Assembly (NCBI RefSeq): GCF_900114325.1
Contig: NZ_FOSR01000002.1
Location: 124,001 to 188,000 of the forward strand
DNA: 64,000 nt
Reading direction: 5' to 3'
DNA from: Rhodanobacter glycinis
Lineage (GTDB): Bacteria; Pseudomonadota; Gammaproteobacteria; Xanthomonadales; Rhodanobacteraceae
Positions 27,281-35,633 of the stretch are shown in pieces (positions within the stretch are counted from its first letter, which is position 1; every line of letters begins with the position of its first letter). A program made the position numbers and the translations under genes. The notes below the pieces were generated by a model. It was not told the DNA's origin and ran no database searches. It saw only the letters and a list, made by a program, of their open reading frames with translations.

Positions 27281-28243
27281 ATGTCCCCGCAACACCCCGA
27301 AACAGCCCCCGCCCTGGTGGTCGACAATCTGCGCAAGACCTACGGCAACGGCGTGGAAGCGCTCAAGGGCATCAGCCTTACCGTGCAGCAAGGCGACTTC
27401 TTCGCCCTGCTCGGCCCCAACGGCGCCGGCAAGTCCACCCTGATCGGCATTCTCTCCTCGCTGGTCAGCTCCACCGGTGGCGATGCGCGCATCTTCGGCA
27501 TCTCGGTCAACCAGCAACGCAACGAGGCCATGAAGCTGATCGGCCTGGTGCCGCAGGAGATCAACTTCAACCAGTTCGAGAAGCCGTTCGACATCTGCGT
27601 GAACGAAGCCGGTTTCTACGGCATCCCACGCAAGATCGCCGCCGTGCGCGCGGAGAAGTACCTGAAGGAATTGCGCCTGTGGGACAAGGCGTATCACCAG
27701 GCGCGCGAGCTCTCCGGCGGCATGAAACGGCGCCTGATGATCGCCCGCGCGATGATGAACGAGCCGCGCCTGTTGATCCTGGACGAGCCCACTGCGGGCG
27801 TCGACATCGAGATCCGCCGTTCGATGTGGCATTTCGTCAGCGGCATCAACGCCGCCGGCACCACGGTCATCCTCACCACGCATTACCTGGAGGAAGCCGA
27901 GCAGTTGTGCCGCAACATCGCCATCATCGACCACGGCACCATCGTGGAAGACACCACGATGAAGCGCCTGCTGGCCAAGCTGGACGTGGAAACCTTCGTG
28001 CTGGATACCGCCGAACCCGTTTCCACCCCGCCCACCCTGGACGGCATCGCCCTGCGCCGCGTGGACGAACGCACGCTGGAAGCGGAGATAGCGCGCACGC
28101 ATGACCTCAACTCGCTGTTCGCGGCGCTGTCCGCGCACGGCATCACGGTGACCTCGATGCGCAACAAGACCAACCGGCTGGAAGAACTGTTCGTGCGACT
28201 GGTCGAAGGTGGCCGCAATGGCGCGAAGGAGCAGGCCGCATGA
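27281..28243 (+). CDS. ABC transporter ATP-binding protein (YadG-like)
   Basis: A 320-residue ATPase. Walker A GPNGAGKSTL, Q-loop GLVPQEINFNQFE, signature ARELSGGMKRRLMIARAM, Walker B LLILDEPTAGVDIE, and H-loop ILTTHY. It has the roughly 80-residue C-terminal extension typical of the YadG/DrrA/CcmA group. It pairs with the permease that starts inside its stop codon (ATGA at 28240). The exported substrate is unknown. The start at 27281 (MSPQHP) is used; a TTG further upstream is less likely. Confidence 0.92.
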   Translation: MSPQHPETAPALVVDNLRKTYGNGVEALKGISLTVQQGDFFALLGPNGAGKSTLIGILSSLVSSTGGDARIFGISVNQQRNEAMKLIGLVPQEINFNQFEKPFDICVNEAGFYGIPRKIAAVRAEKYLKELRLWDKAYHQARELSGGMKRRLMIARAMMNEPRLLILDEPTAGVDIEIRRSMWHFVSGINAAGTTVILTTHYLEEAEQLCRNIAIIDHGTIVEDTTMKRLLAKLDVETFVLDTAEPVSTPPTLDGIALRRVDERTLEAEIARTHDLNSLFAALSAHGITVTSMRNKTNRLEELFVRLVEGGRNGAKEQAA

Positions 28244-29016
28244 GTAACCTGTCCGCCAACCTCGTCGCCTACCGCACCATCGCCCGGCGCGAGATCGTGC
28301 GCATCCTGCGCATCTGGACGCAAACGCTGATCCCGCCGGTGATCACCATCACGCTGTACTTCGTGATCTTCGGCAAGCTGATCGGTGGCCGCATCGGCAC
28401 CATCGAAGGCTTCACCTACATGCAGTTCATCGTGCCCGGCATGGTCATGATGAGCGTGATCAACAACAGCTACATGAACATCTCCAGCTCGTTCTTCGGC
28501 GCCAAATTCCAGCGCTCGGTGGAAGAGATGCTGGTGGCGCCGATGTCGAACTGGGTGATCCTGGCCGGCTATGTCACCGGTGCAGTCGCGCGCGCGCTGG
28601 CGGTGGGCGTACTGGTGCTGGTGGTGGCGCTGTTCTTCACCAACCTGCACCTGGTGCACCCGCTGATCGCGCTGGTCTCGGTCACGCTGGGCGCCATCAT
28701 CTTCGCGCTGGCCGGCTTCATCAACGCGATGTACGCGAAGAAATTCGACGACATCGCCCTAGTCCCCACCTTCATCATCACCCCGCTCACCTACCTCGGC
28801 GGCGTGTTCTATTCGATCAAGATGATGAGCGAGCCGTGGCAGACGATTTCACGCGCCAACCCGATCCTGTACATGGTCAACACCTTCCGCTTCGGCGTGC
28901 TCGGCATCAGCGACGTGTCCGTCGGCCCGGCCCTGCTGGTGATGGTGGGCTTCGTGATCGCGCTGGGCGTGCTGGCCGTGCACCTGCTGAAGCGTGGCGT
29001 GGGCCTGCGTTCCTAG
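28240..29016 (+). CDS. ABC-2 type permease (YadH-like)
   Basis: A 258-residue permease with six membrane segments. TLIPPVITITLYFVIFGKLIG, GMVMMSVINNSYMNISSSFFGAKFQRSVEEMLVAPMSNW (the coupling segment), and TFIITPLTYLGGVFYSIKMM followed by ANPILYMVNTFRFG are all hallmarks of the YadH/NodJ type. Coupled to the ATPase by a four-base overlap. A REP pair follows 7 bases after the stop. Confidence 0.93.
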   Translation: MSNLSANLVAYRTIARREIVRILRIWTQTLIPPVITITLYFVIFGKLIGGRIGTIEGFTYMQFIVPGMVMMSVINNSYMNISSSFFGAKFQRSVEEMLVAPMSNWVILAGYVTGAVARALAVGVLVLVVALFFTNLHLVHPLIALVSVTLGAIIFALAGFINAMYAKKFDDIALVPTFIITPLTYLGGVFYSIKMMSEPWQTISRANPILYMVNTFRFGVLGISDVSVGPALLVMVGFVIALGVLAVHLLKRGVGLRS

Positions 29017-29022
29017 CCACCT

Positions 29023-29097
29023 GTAGGAGCGCACCCTGTGCGCGAGTGCTTTGGCCTTGATCAACGCCAGAGCATTCGCGCACAGGGTGCGCTCCTA
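29023..29097. repeat. REP pair (BIME) with GTAG heads
   Basis: GTAGGAGCGCACCCTGTGCG at the left end is answered by its reverse complement at the right end (29070-29097), arms of about 28 bases with one mismatch, loop about 19 bases. The GTAG head and the inner stem are the mark of REPs recognised by RAYT transposases (as SMAG elements in Stenotrophomonas). A very similar pair is at 39715-39775. No RAYT gene is in the window. It may also terminate the ABC operon transcript. Confidence 0.85.
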
Positions 29098-29164
29098 CAC
29101 GTGCCATACCGAGGCTTCACTGCGTTATCGAAACCGCCAGCAGCCGGACATGCGATCATGTCGC

Positions 29165-30544
29165 ATGACCGCTTTCCAGACGCTTCCGCTCAAACCCGCG
29201 CTGCTCGCCAGCGTGGAAACCCTCGGCTACACCGGGATGACGCCGGTGCAGGCGCACAGCCTGCCGCCGCTGCTGGCCGGGCGCGACGTGATCGCCCAGG
29301 CGCAAACCGGCAGCGGCAAGACCGCCGCGTTCGGGCTGGGCCTGCTGCAGGCGCTGGACGCCGACACGATCCGGCTGCAGGCGCTGGTGCTGTGTCCGAC
29401 CCGCGAACTGGCCGACCAGGTCAGCAAGGCGATCCGCAAGCTGGCCGCGAACATTCCCAACGTGAAGCTGCTGACCCTGTGCGGCGGCATGCCGCTGGGT
29501 CCGCAGCTGGCCTCGCTGGCGCATGACCCGCACATCGTGGTCGGCACGCCCGGTCGCGTGCAGGAACATCTGAAGCGCGGCAGCCTGCACGGCGGCGGCA
29601 TCAAGGTGCTGGTGCTGGACGAAGCCGACCGCATGCTCGACATGGGTTTTTCCGACGCCATCGACGACATCGTGAGCCGCATCGCCAAGCATCATCAGAC
29701 GCTGCTGTTCTCGGCTACGTATCCCGAAGCGATCCGCGCGGCCAGCAAGCGCCTGCAGAGCGATCCGGTGGAAGTCACCGTGGAAGCACCTGCCACTGCG
29801 GAAGCCGCGATCGAACAGCGCTTCATCGAAGTGGAACCGGCGCACAAGCTGGATGCACTGGCGCAACTGCTTGCCGGCGAACGCGGCCAGCAGACGCTGG
29901 TGTTCTGCAACATGCGCCGCGACGTGGATGCGGTAGCGCAGGAACTGGATCGCCGCGGCTTCTCTGCCCTGCCGCTGCATGGCGACATGGAACAGCGCGA
30001 CCGCGACGAAGTGCTGGTGCGCTTCGCCAACCACAGTTGCGCCATCCTGGTGGCCACCGACGTGGCCGCGCGCGGGCTGGACATCGCCGCGCTGCCGCTG
30101 GTGCTGAGCTACGACATCGCGCATGACCCGGACACCCACACGCACCGCATCGGCCGCACCGGCCGTGCCGGACAGGCGGGTATGGCGATCACCTTGTGCA
30201 CGCCGCGCGAGCGCCCCAAGGCCGCCAACATCGAGGAGATGCAAGGCGCCCCGTTGCCGTGGCGCCCGCTGAAGCTGGCGCCGCCACGCGGCAAGACGCT
30301 GAACCTGGCGCCGATGAAAACCGTGGTGATCGATGCCGGACGGCAGGACAAGCTGCGCCCCGGCGACATCCTCGGTGCCCTCACCGGCGACGCCGGCCTG
30401 GACGCGAAGGACATCGGCAAGATCGACGTGTTCGCCACCCGCGCCTACGTGGCGATCACCCGCGCGCTGGCGAACAAGGCGCTGGAACGCCTTCGCGCCG
30501 GCAAGATCAAGGGCCGCAACTTCCGCGTGCGCTCGCTGGACTGA
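29165..30544 (+). CDS. dbpA: ATP-dependent RNA helicase DbpA
   Basis: A 459-residue DEAD-box helicase that works on 23S rRNA during 50S assembly. Q motif GYTGMTPVQ, motif I AQTGSGKT, Ia PTRELADQ, Ib TPGR, II DEAD (VLDEADRML), III SAT, V ATDVAARGLDI and [12 protein letters not shown]. The C-terminal DbpA domain (residues about 385-459: MKTVVIDAGRQDKLRPGDILGALTGDAG to IKGRNFRVRSLD) binds hairpin 92 of 23S rRNA and separates it from other DEAD proteins. The start at 29165 (MTAFQTL) is the family start; upstream in-frame codons fall in the REP element. Confidence 0.95.
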   Translation: MTAFQTLPLKPALLASVETLGYTGMTPVQAHSLPPLLAGRDVIAQAQTGSGKTAAFGLGLLQALDADTIRLQALVLCPTRELADQVSKAIRKLAANIPNVKLLTLCGGMPLGPQLASLAHDPHIVVGTPGRVQEHLKRGSLHGGGIKVLVLDEADRMLDMGFSDAIDDIVSRIAKHHQTLLFSATYPEAIRAASKRLQSDPVEVTVEAPATAEAAIEQRFIEVEPAHKLDALAQLLAGERGQQTLVFCNMRRDVDAVAQELDRRGFSALPLHGDMEQRDRDEVLVRFANHSCAILVATDVAARGLDIAALPLVLSYDIAHDPDTHTHRIGRTGRAGQAGMAITLCTPRERPKAANIEEMQGAPLPWRPLKLAPPRGKTLNLAPMKTVVIDAGRQDKLRPGDILGALTGDAGLDAKDIGKIDVFATRAYVAITRALANKALERLRAGKIKGRNFRVRSLD

Positions 30545-30569
30545 GGCCCTCCAACAGCCTGCCAGCGAC

Positions 30570-30819
30570 GTGTGGAGCCCGCTCGCAGGCGACGCTTCCG
30601 CTGTGGCGCACCTGGGGAAGATCTGATTTTGCTCGTCATCCCAGCGAAAGCTGGGATCCAGTGCCTGTAGGCCGTTGAATGCAAAGGCACTGGATGACCA
30701 GACATTCGTCTGTTGTAAAGCGCCTCCTGCTTCCGCAGGAATGACGAGCAAGAAGCCGATTGATCAGACCTTCCCCGGGAAAAGAAAACAAAAGCATCGC
30801 CCGCGAGCGGGCTCCTACC
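30570..30819. repeat. Nested repeats: two opposed REPs around a GTCATCCC-type repeat
   Basis: The left REP at 30570-30594 (GTGTGGAGCCCGCTCGCAGG, degenerate GTAG head) and the right REP at 30798-30819 (inverse of GTAGGAGCCCGCTCGCGGGC) flank a different repeat at 30634-30748. That repeat opens CGTCATCCCAGCGAAAGCTG and closes CGCAGGAATGACG, and belongs to the family also seen at 35183, 47219, 52078, 56014 and 58509. The right REP's GTAG supplies the TAG stop codon of the flavoprotein gene. No gene lies here. Confidence 0.75.
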
Positions 30820-32053
30820 GTTGGCCAAGCCAGCGAGCGACACCCTCGCCGGCCAACCGCCCGCTGGCAAAACAGGCGGTGAGCAGGTAGCCGCCGGTGG
30901 GGGCTTCCCAATCGAGCATTTCGCCAGCGCAAAACACACCCGGGCGATCACGCAGCATCAGGTGTCCATCCAGCGCTTCCAGCCGCACGCCGCCGGCGGT
31001 GCTGATCGCCTCGGCCAGCGGGCGCGGCGCACGCAGGCGCAAGGGCAACGCCTTGATCCGCGCGGCGAGCGCCGTCGGGTCGGCCAGCACCGCCTTGTCC
31101 ACCGCCTCGAACACCAGCGCGCATTTCACGGCGTCCAGCCCCGCACGGCGCCGCAGCCAATCGCCCAAGCTGTGCCGTCCGCGCGGCGCGGCCAGTCGCG
31201 CGGCCAGTTCCGGCTCGCTGCGCCCGGGAGCGAGATCCAGCTGCAGTCGGGCTTCGCCTTGCGCCATGACCTGCTCGCGCAGCGCCGCGCCGATGGCATA
31301 GATCAGGCTGCCTTCGATACCGTATTCGCTGAGCACGCATTCGCCCTGGCGCGAACGGGGCGTGCCATCGCGATCGATCCAGTGCGCCACCACGGCTTTC
31401 AATGGCGAGCCGGCGAAGCGGGTGCGCAAGTGCTCACTCCAGTTGATCTCGAAACCGCAGTTGGCCGGCTGCAGCGGTGCCAGATCCACGCCTGCCGCTT
31501 GCAGCACGGCGAACCAGCCACCGTCCGAACCCAGCTGCGGCCAGCTCGCACCGCCCAGTGCCAGCACCAGGGCATCGGCGTGCGCTATGCGCTCACCGGC
31601 GGGCGTGGCGAAACGCAGCGCGCCGTCGTCACGCCAGCCCAGCCAGCAATGGTGCATGTGAAAAACCACGCCCTGCGCATGCAGTCGTCGTACCCAGCCA
31701 CGCAGCAGCGGGGCGGCCTTCAGGTCATGCGGGAACACGCGACCGGAACTGCCGGTGAAGGTTTCCACGCCCAGCTCGCGCGCCCAGGCACGCAGTTCGT
31801 CGGCGCCGAAGGCCTGCAGCCAGCGCGCAACGTCGCGGCGCCGCGCGCCATAACGCTCGACGAAGTGCCCGAGGGGTTCGCCATGGGTGAGGTTGAGGCC
31901 ACCCTTGCCGGCGAGCAGGAATTTCCGCCCCGGCGAACCCATGCCATCGTAGAGATCGACGGCGAAACCGGCGGCGCGTGCGGTTTCGGCCGCCATCAGG
32001 CCGGCCGGCCCGCCACCGACGACCGCCACGCGCGCTGGATGTAACTGTGTCAT
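30815..32053 (-). CDS. NAD(P)/FAD-dependent oxidoreductase, YhiN/HI0933 type
   Basis: A 412-residue flavoprotein. Rossmann GGGPAGLMAAETARAAG, the family segments GRKFLLAGKGGLNLTHGE, GSSGRVFPHDLKAAPLL, LALGGASWPQLGSDG, LSEYGIEGSLIYAIG, and the closing GGVRLEALDGHLMLRDRPGVFCAGEMLDWEAPTGGYLLTACFASGRLAG. Relatives reduce unsaturated bonds or are of unknown substrate. The start at 32053 (MTQLHP) is used. Its stop codon TAG coincides with the head of a REP element. Confidence 0.88.
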   Translation of the reverse strand: MTQLHPARVAVVGGGPAGLMAAETARAAGFAVDLYDGMGSPGRKFLLAGKGGLNLTHGEPLGHFVERYGARRRDVARWLQAFGADELRAWARELGVETFTGSSGRVFPHDLKAAPLLRGWVRRLHAQGVVFHMHHCWLGWRDDGALRFATPAGERIAHADALVLALGGASWPQLGSDGGWFAVLQAAGVDLAPLQPANCGFEINWSEHLRTRFAGSPLKAVVAHWIDRDGTPRSRQGECVLSEYGIEGSLIYAIGAALREQVMAQGEARLQLDLAPGRSEPELAARLAAPRGRHSLGDWLRRRAGLDAVKCALVFEAVDKAVLADPTALAARIKALPLRLRAPRPLAEAISTAGGVRLEALDGHLMLRDRPGVFCAGEMLDWEAPTGGYLLTACFASGRLAGEGVARWLGQR

Positions 32054-32119
32054 CCGCACATGGTCGCATGCCGGGCCGGTTCCGGGTCGTGCTGGCGCAT
32101 CTTGCCGAGCCGCATGATG

Positions 32120-32150
32120 CAAAAAGCCCGGCCATCGCTGGCCGGGCTTC
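32120..32150 (-). terminator. Intrinsic terminator of the S53 protease gene
   Basis: On the minus strand: GAAGCCCGGCCA, loop GCGA, TGGCCGGGCTT, then a T-run. It begins about 45 bases after the protease stop codon. Confidence 0.8.
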
Positions 32151-32195
32151 CGTTGCGAAGCGACGACTGGCGCGCATTCCTGCGCGCCGATGTCA

Positions 32196-34463
32196 TCAGA
32201 ACGTCAGGCTCCAGTTGTTGAGCTTGCCGTAGTCACCGTAGTAGTACGGATCGTTGTCGATCACCTTCAGCTTCCAGGTGCCGTTGCCCTGCACCGACGA
32301 CGCGTTCACCGTCCAGGTGGTGTTGATGTTGCCGTCATCGTTGTAGTCAGGCTGCTGCAGCACGGCACTGGCACCGTTCGGGGCATACAGCACGACCTCC
32401 AGGTCACCCGACCAGTTGTGGGTGATGTTGACGTGCACCTTCAGCGTGGACGGCGCCGCACCCGGCTCGCCGGTCACCTTGATGTTGCTGGTGATGGTGG
32501 CGTTGTCGGCAATCGTCTTGGCCGTGTTGTTGCTGAACACGCCACTCGGCGGCGGCGGGGTGCTGCCGCTGGACACGGTCACCGACTCGCTCTTGCTGTT
32601 GGTGTTGCCGAGGCCATCGGTCACCGTTTCGGTGACGTTGTAGGTGCCGGATGAAGCATAGGTGTGGCTCGGGTTGGCCGAGGTGGAGCTGCCACCGTCA
32701 CCGAAATTCCACGAGTACGAGCTGATCGTGCTGCCCGTGTCCGAGGAGGCATCGGTGAAGCTCACGCTGAGACCATTCGCCGTGTAGGTGAAGTTGGCGG
32801 CCGGCGTGCTGCCACTCGGCGGCGGATTGCTGCCGCCGCCGGCGACATGGCCGACGAAATTGGCGATGTTGATCGAGCCGAAGCCGGTGCAGTAATCCCA
32901 GCCGGTCGCCGCGGTTTCGCCACTGTTGTTGCCCGAGGTGACGTCATGGAAGTCCGACGCATAGTTGCTGGCCGCATCGGAATAGATCAGCGGCGCGGCA
33001 AAGCCCAGCGAAGGATCGGCTGCCAGCGTACGAGCCCACACGCCGACGAACAGCGGCGAGGCGAGGCTGGTGCCGCCGATCTGCTGCGACTGGCCATCCA
33101 CGATCACCGACGCACCGGATTCCGGGCTGGCGTCGAAGGCCACGTCAGGCAGGCCACGATACTGGCTGCCCGAGTTCTGGCCCACGTTCTTCTGCCAGCT
33201 CGGCTGCGCCTCGAAGGTGCTGGGGCTGCCGCCGGTGGCGCCTTCGTTCGAGCTCAGGTTGTTCCACACCGTCTCGTTGGTCCAGGTGGTGCCCGAGGTG
33301 TACAGCTCGGTACCGCCCACCGACACCACGTACTGCGAGTCGGCCGGCCAGCTCGGGGTGACGCCGCCGTCGCCGCATTCGTCGGCACCGCTGTCGCCCG
33401 ACGAGATCGAGAAGGTCTGGCCCTGCGCATCGGCCTGCTCGAAGACGTTGTCGCCCGTCGCTACACCATTCGTTTCCGAGCCGGTTTCGCAACCGCCGAT
33501 GGAGACGTTGATGATGCGCACCACGTTGTCGGTCACGGCCTTGTTGAAGTCATCAACCAGTGGCTGGGTGTTCATGCTCGACGTTGCATACAGGTAGAAC
33601 GCCTTGACGCCACCCGAGATGCCGGCGATGTCCTGGGTGTCCAGGTCCCACTCGCCGTCGCCACTGGTATCGCTGCTGCCACCATCCACCGTCACCACGT
33701 TCACCGGGATATTGCCCAGGCTCGGGTTCTGGCTGAGGAACGAGCTGAAGTCGCTCTTCACGTTGGTCATGCTGCCTTCGGTGATCACGCCGACATTGAT
33801 GGTCGAACCCGTCGCCGTGTTGCCGGCGTTGTAGATCGACGCGAAATCGGTCGGGTTGTGCCCGGTGGCGGAGCCGCTGGCATCGGTATGCACCGGCTTC
33901 AACACGTGGAAGGTGTGCACGTTCTGCAGACCCAGTACTTCCAGCACCGTCCCCTGCAACGATGCGGGGATCTTCACGGCGCTGGACGTGGCATAGGCGT
34001 CGCGACCGTCATGCGTGTGCACATGCACGAACGAGGTGTGGAACGCGTTGGCGGCCGTAGCCGCATGGCCACTGGCGGTCACCAACTGGCGGTTCGGTGC
34101 GATATGCACGTTCGTGAAGCCTTGCTGCTTCAGGAAGTTGGCCACGGCCTGCGCCTGAGCCTTGGTCGGCGAATACATCGCACGGAACTGGGCAGGGGTC
34201 AGGTTCGGGTGGTGCGGGTTGGCAACGAACGCGTCGAGCTGGGCCTTGTTGCGCAGCTTCAGCGAGACGGTCACGTTCATCGGCTTGCTCTGGTCGAGCA
34301 GGCCAAGCACCTTGTCACCCGTGCGCAGCTTGGTGGCCTGGCGAACGATGTGCAGCGACACATTGTTCGTCGCGACGCTGCTGGTGGGTGCCGCGCAGAG
34401 GGTGGCCGCAGCCGCCATGCCGATGGCCGCAGCCAGCGTCTTGATACGGAAATGATTCGACAT
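32196..34463 (-). CDS. Secreted S53 (sedolisin) protease with PKD and P-domains
   Basis: A 755-residue preproprotease related to xanthomonalisin and pseudomonalisin, acid-active serine-carboxyl endopeptidases. Signal peptide at 1-24, propeptide at about 25-195 (SPTKAQAQAVANFLKQQGF), catalytic domain at about 200-540 with Glu271 and Asp275 (GEWDLDTQDIAG), oxyanion Asp357 (SSGDSGA) and nucleophile Ser466 (GGTSLASP). The Ca-binding end is FHDVTSGNNSG to GWDYCTGFGSIN. A PKD domain (about 555-635, YSWNFGDGGSST) and a proprotein-convertase-type P-domain (about 645-755, ending LNNWSLTF) follow. The start at 34463 has GGGGAG 6 bases upstream. A likely substrate of the T2SS cluster at 39792-51009. Confidence 0.93.
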   Translation of the reverse strand: MSNHFRIKTLAAAIGMAAAATLCAAPTSSVATNNVSLHIVRQATKLRTGDKVLGLLDQSKPMNVTVSLKLRNKAQLDAFVANPHHPNLTPAQFRAMYSPTKAQAQAVANFLKQQGFTNVHIAPNRQLVTASGHAATAANAFHTSFVHVHTHDGRDAYATSSAVKIPASLQGTVLEVLGLQNVHTFHVLKPVHTDASGSATGHNPTDFASIYNAGNTATGSTINVGVITEGSMTNVKSDFSSFLSQNPSLGNIPVNVVTVDGGSSDTSGDGEWDLDTQDIAGISGGVKAFYLYATSSMNTQPLVDDFNKAVTDNVVRIINVSIGGCETGSETNGVATGDNVFEQADAQGQTFSISSGDSGADECGDGGVTPSWPADSQYVVSVGGTELYTSGTTWTNETVWNNLSSNEGATGGSPSTFEAQPSWQKNVGQNSGSQYRGLPDVAFDASPESGASVIVDGQSQQIGGTSLASPLFVGVWARTLAADPSLGFAAPLIYSDAASNYASDFHDVTSGNNSGETAATGWDYCTGFGSINIANFVGHVAGGGSNPPPSGSTPAANFTYTANGLSVSFTDASSDTGSTISSYSWNFGDGGSSTSANPSHTYASSGTYNVTETVTDGLGNTNSKSESVTVSSGSTPPPPSGVFSNNTAKTIADNATITSNIKVTGEPGAAPSTLKVHVNITHNWSGDLEVVLYAPNGASAVLQQPDYNDDGNINTTWTVNASSVQGNGTWKLKVIDNDPYYYGDYGKLNNWSLTF

Positions 34464-34762
34464 TTGTAACTCCCCAACAAATTCGGGGCGAGCGGACCTT
34501 ACGCGGCCGCAAAGACCCCGTGGCAATAACATGCCGTGCTCACGCACGGCTCCATGTAGCAAGTGCCAAGCAGATTCCCTGGACGCCCGAAACCACCATT
34601 CCCCCCGACCACCTTGGAATGGACAGTACGTAGGCCTGGCCCAAGCAGCGTTGACCCCCCGATCAATGCGCCGCTGCGGAATCATCCACCGGTCGATCCC
34701 CTCAGTGGATCAATTGAAAATAGATCCGCAAAAAGACATCGTCAATTACGTCTTTGAATTAG

Positions 34763-34778
34763 AGTGACAGCGATCACA
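34763..34778 (-). promoter_or_regulatory. CRP/Clp-like site upstream of the S53 protease
   Basis: AGTGACAGCGATCACA: GTGA-N6-TCAC with a good outer half. It is 300 bases from the protease start, inside the AT-rich part. In Xanthomonas the CRP homologue Clp controls extracellular enzymes, which would fit. Confidence 0.45.
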
Positions 34779-34936
34779 GACCGATTTTTTTCATTCAAAT
34801 GAACGGAGGCACAATAATCGATCCAAATTATCCATTTTCGTAATATATTTCGATGCTCACGTCATTCTTCCGACCTTATCGAACAGGCAGTAATCACGCT
34901 ACGATAGCATCGTGCAATAAGTTGTTTTTACTGCAG

Positions 34937-35137
34937 TTATAGTAAATACATGCGCACGCAAAAGGTGCCTTGGCGGACGGTCAAAACGCCGCTTTGTGAA
35001 TGCTTTCTTTCGCCTGGCTTGCCAAATGAATCGCAATATAAATCGATACCTGTGCTGACAACCGCCAAAACTACGAAGTACACGAAACAAGACACAATCA
35101 TCTCGAAAGCCTCGTGCAAGCCTCGGATTAAAAACAT
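34937..35137 (-). CDS. Possible small membrane protein in the AT-rich island (doubtful)
   Basis: A 66-residue open frame: MFLIRGLHEAFEMIVSCFVY then a hydrophobic run (VVLAVVSTGIDLY) and a basic tail (FGKPGERKHSQSG). One membrane span is plausible. There is no clear ribosome binding site, and in low-GC DNA an open frame of this size can arise by chance. No family recognised. Confidence 0.25.
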   Translation of the reverse strand: MFLIRGLHEAFEMIVSCFVYFVVLAVVSTGIDLYCDSFGKPGERKHSQSGVLTVRQGTFCVRMYLL

Positions 35138-35182
35138 CCGACTTTCAAACACATAATGGAATCTCGAATAACTCCATTTTCC

Positions 35183-35288
35183 GGTCATTCCCGCGGGACG
35201 CTTTTCAACCACCGGAGGGCTGGTCAAGCAGGGGTTTCAACAGACGAACATCTGTCGAAAAGCGCCTCCCGCTTACGCAGGAATGACG
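35183..35288. repeat. GTCATTCC-type hairpin repeat
   Basis: Opens GGTCATTCCCGCGGGACG and closes GCTTACGCAGGAATGACG; the ends are inverted copies and the interior resembles the unit at 30634-30748 (AAGCGCCTCC, TGCTT/CGCTTACGCAGGAATGACG). Confidence 0.7.
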
Positions 35289-35341
35289 AACATAAAACGG
35301 TTTGTTCAGAGCTCCCCCAAACCTGATAGGCAACGAGGTCC

Positions 35342-35513
35342 AGCCGATACCTCACCGTTCACCCTGAGCGTAGGCCCGTAGGGCCGGAGTCGACGGGTGA
35401 TCGCCTGCAGGCGCTTCGACTTCCTCGCTCCTCAAAGCCGTAGCCATCCATGGCTACTCTCCGCGTACGCTTGTCAACGCAAGCTACGCTCAGCGCGAAC
35501 GGTCTTTTTTAGC
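35342..35513. repeat. Composite repeat with CCTGAGCGTAG and CCATGG units
   Basis: CGATACCTCACCGTTCACCC followed by TGAGCGTAGGCCCGTAGGGC and GGAGTCGACGGGTGA, then the inverse of the 7509-7559 unit (35422-35468), then CAAGCTACGCTCAGCGCGAA and CGGTCTTTTTT. A related composite in opposite orientation lies at 60776-60895. Confidence 0.7.
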
Positions 35514-35633
35514 CGAGCTTCGTCGCCAATCAGGTTTCGAGATGCCAGAAGCGGCAGGCTGGCGCACACCACTTGCCATGCGCTGATGGCCCCGGCAAAA
35601 CGGCATGGGCATGCGATGGCTTGGAACGCGTCC

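Larger units (their letters stand above)
34464..35633. other. Long intergenic region with an AT-rich island and repeats
   Basis: About 1170 bases. From about 34700 to 35180 the base composition is clearly more AT-rich than the rest of the window (for example round 34780-34860 and 35030-35150), which suggests transferred or strongly regulatory DNA. It holds a CRP-like site (34763-34778) and a doubtful small membrane-protein frame (34937-35137). From 35183 on it is made of repeats: a GTCATTCC-type unit (35183-35288) and a composite (35342-35513). Confidence 0.6.

Noticed and set aside
32664-34469. An open frame of 601 codons opposite the S53 protease
   Set aside because: Antisense shadow with Arg/His-rich low-information sequence and no domain.
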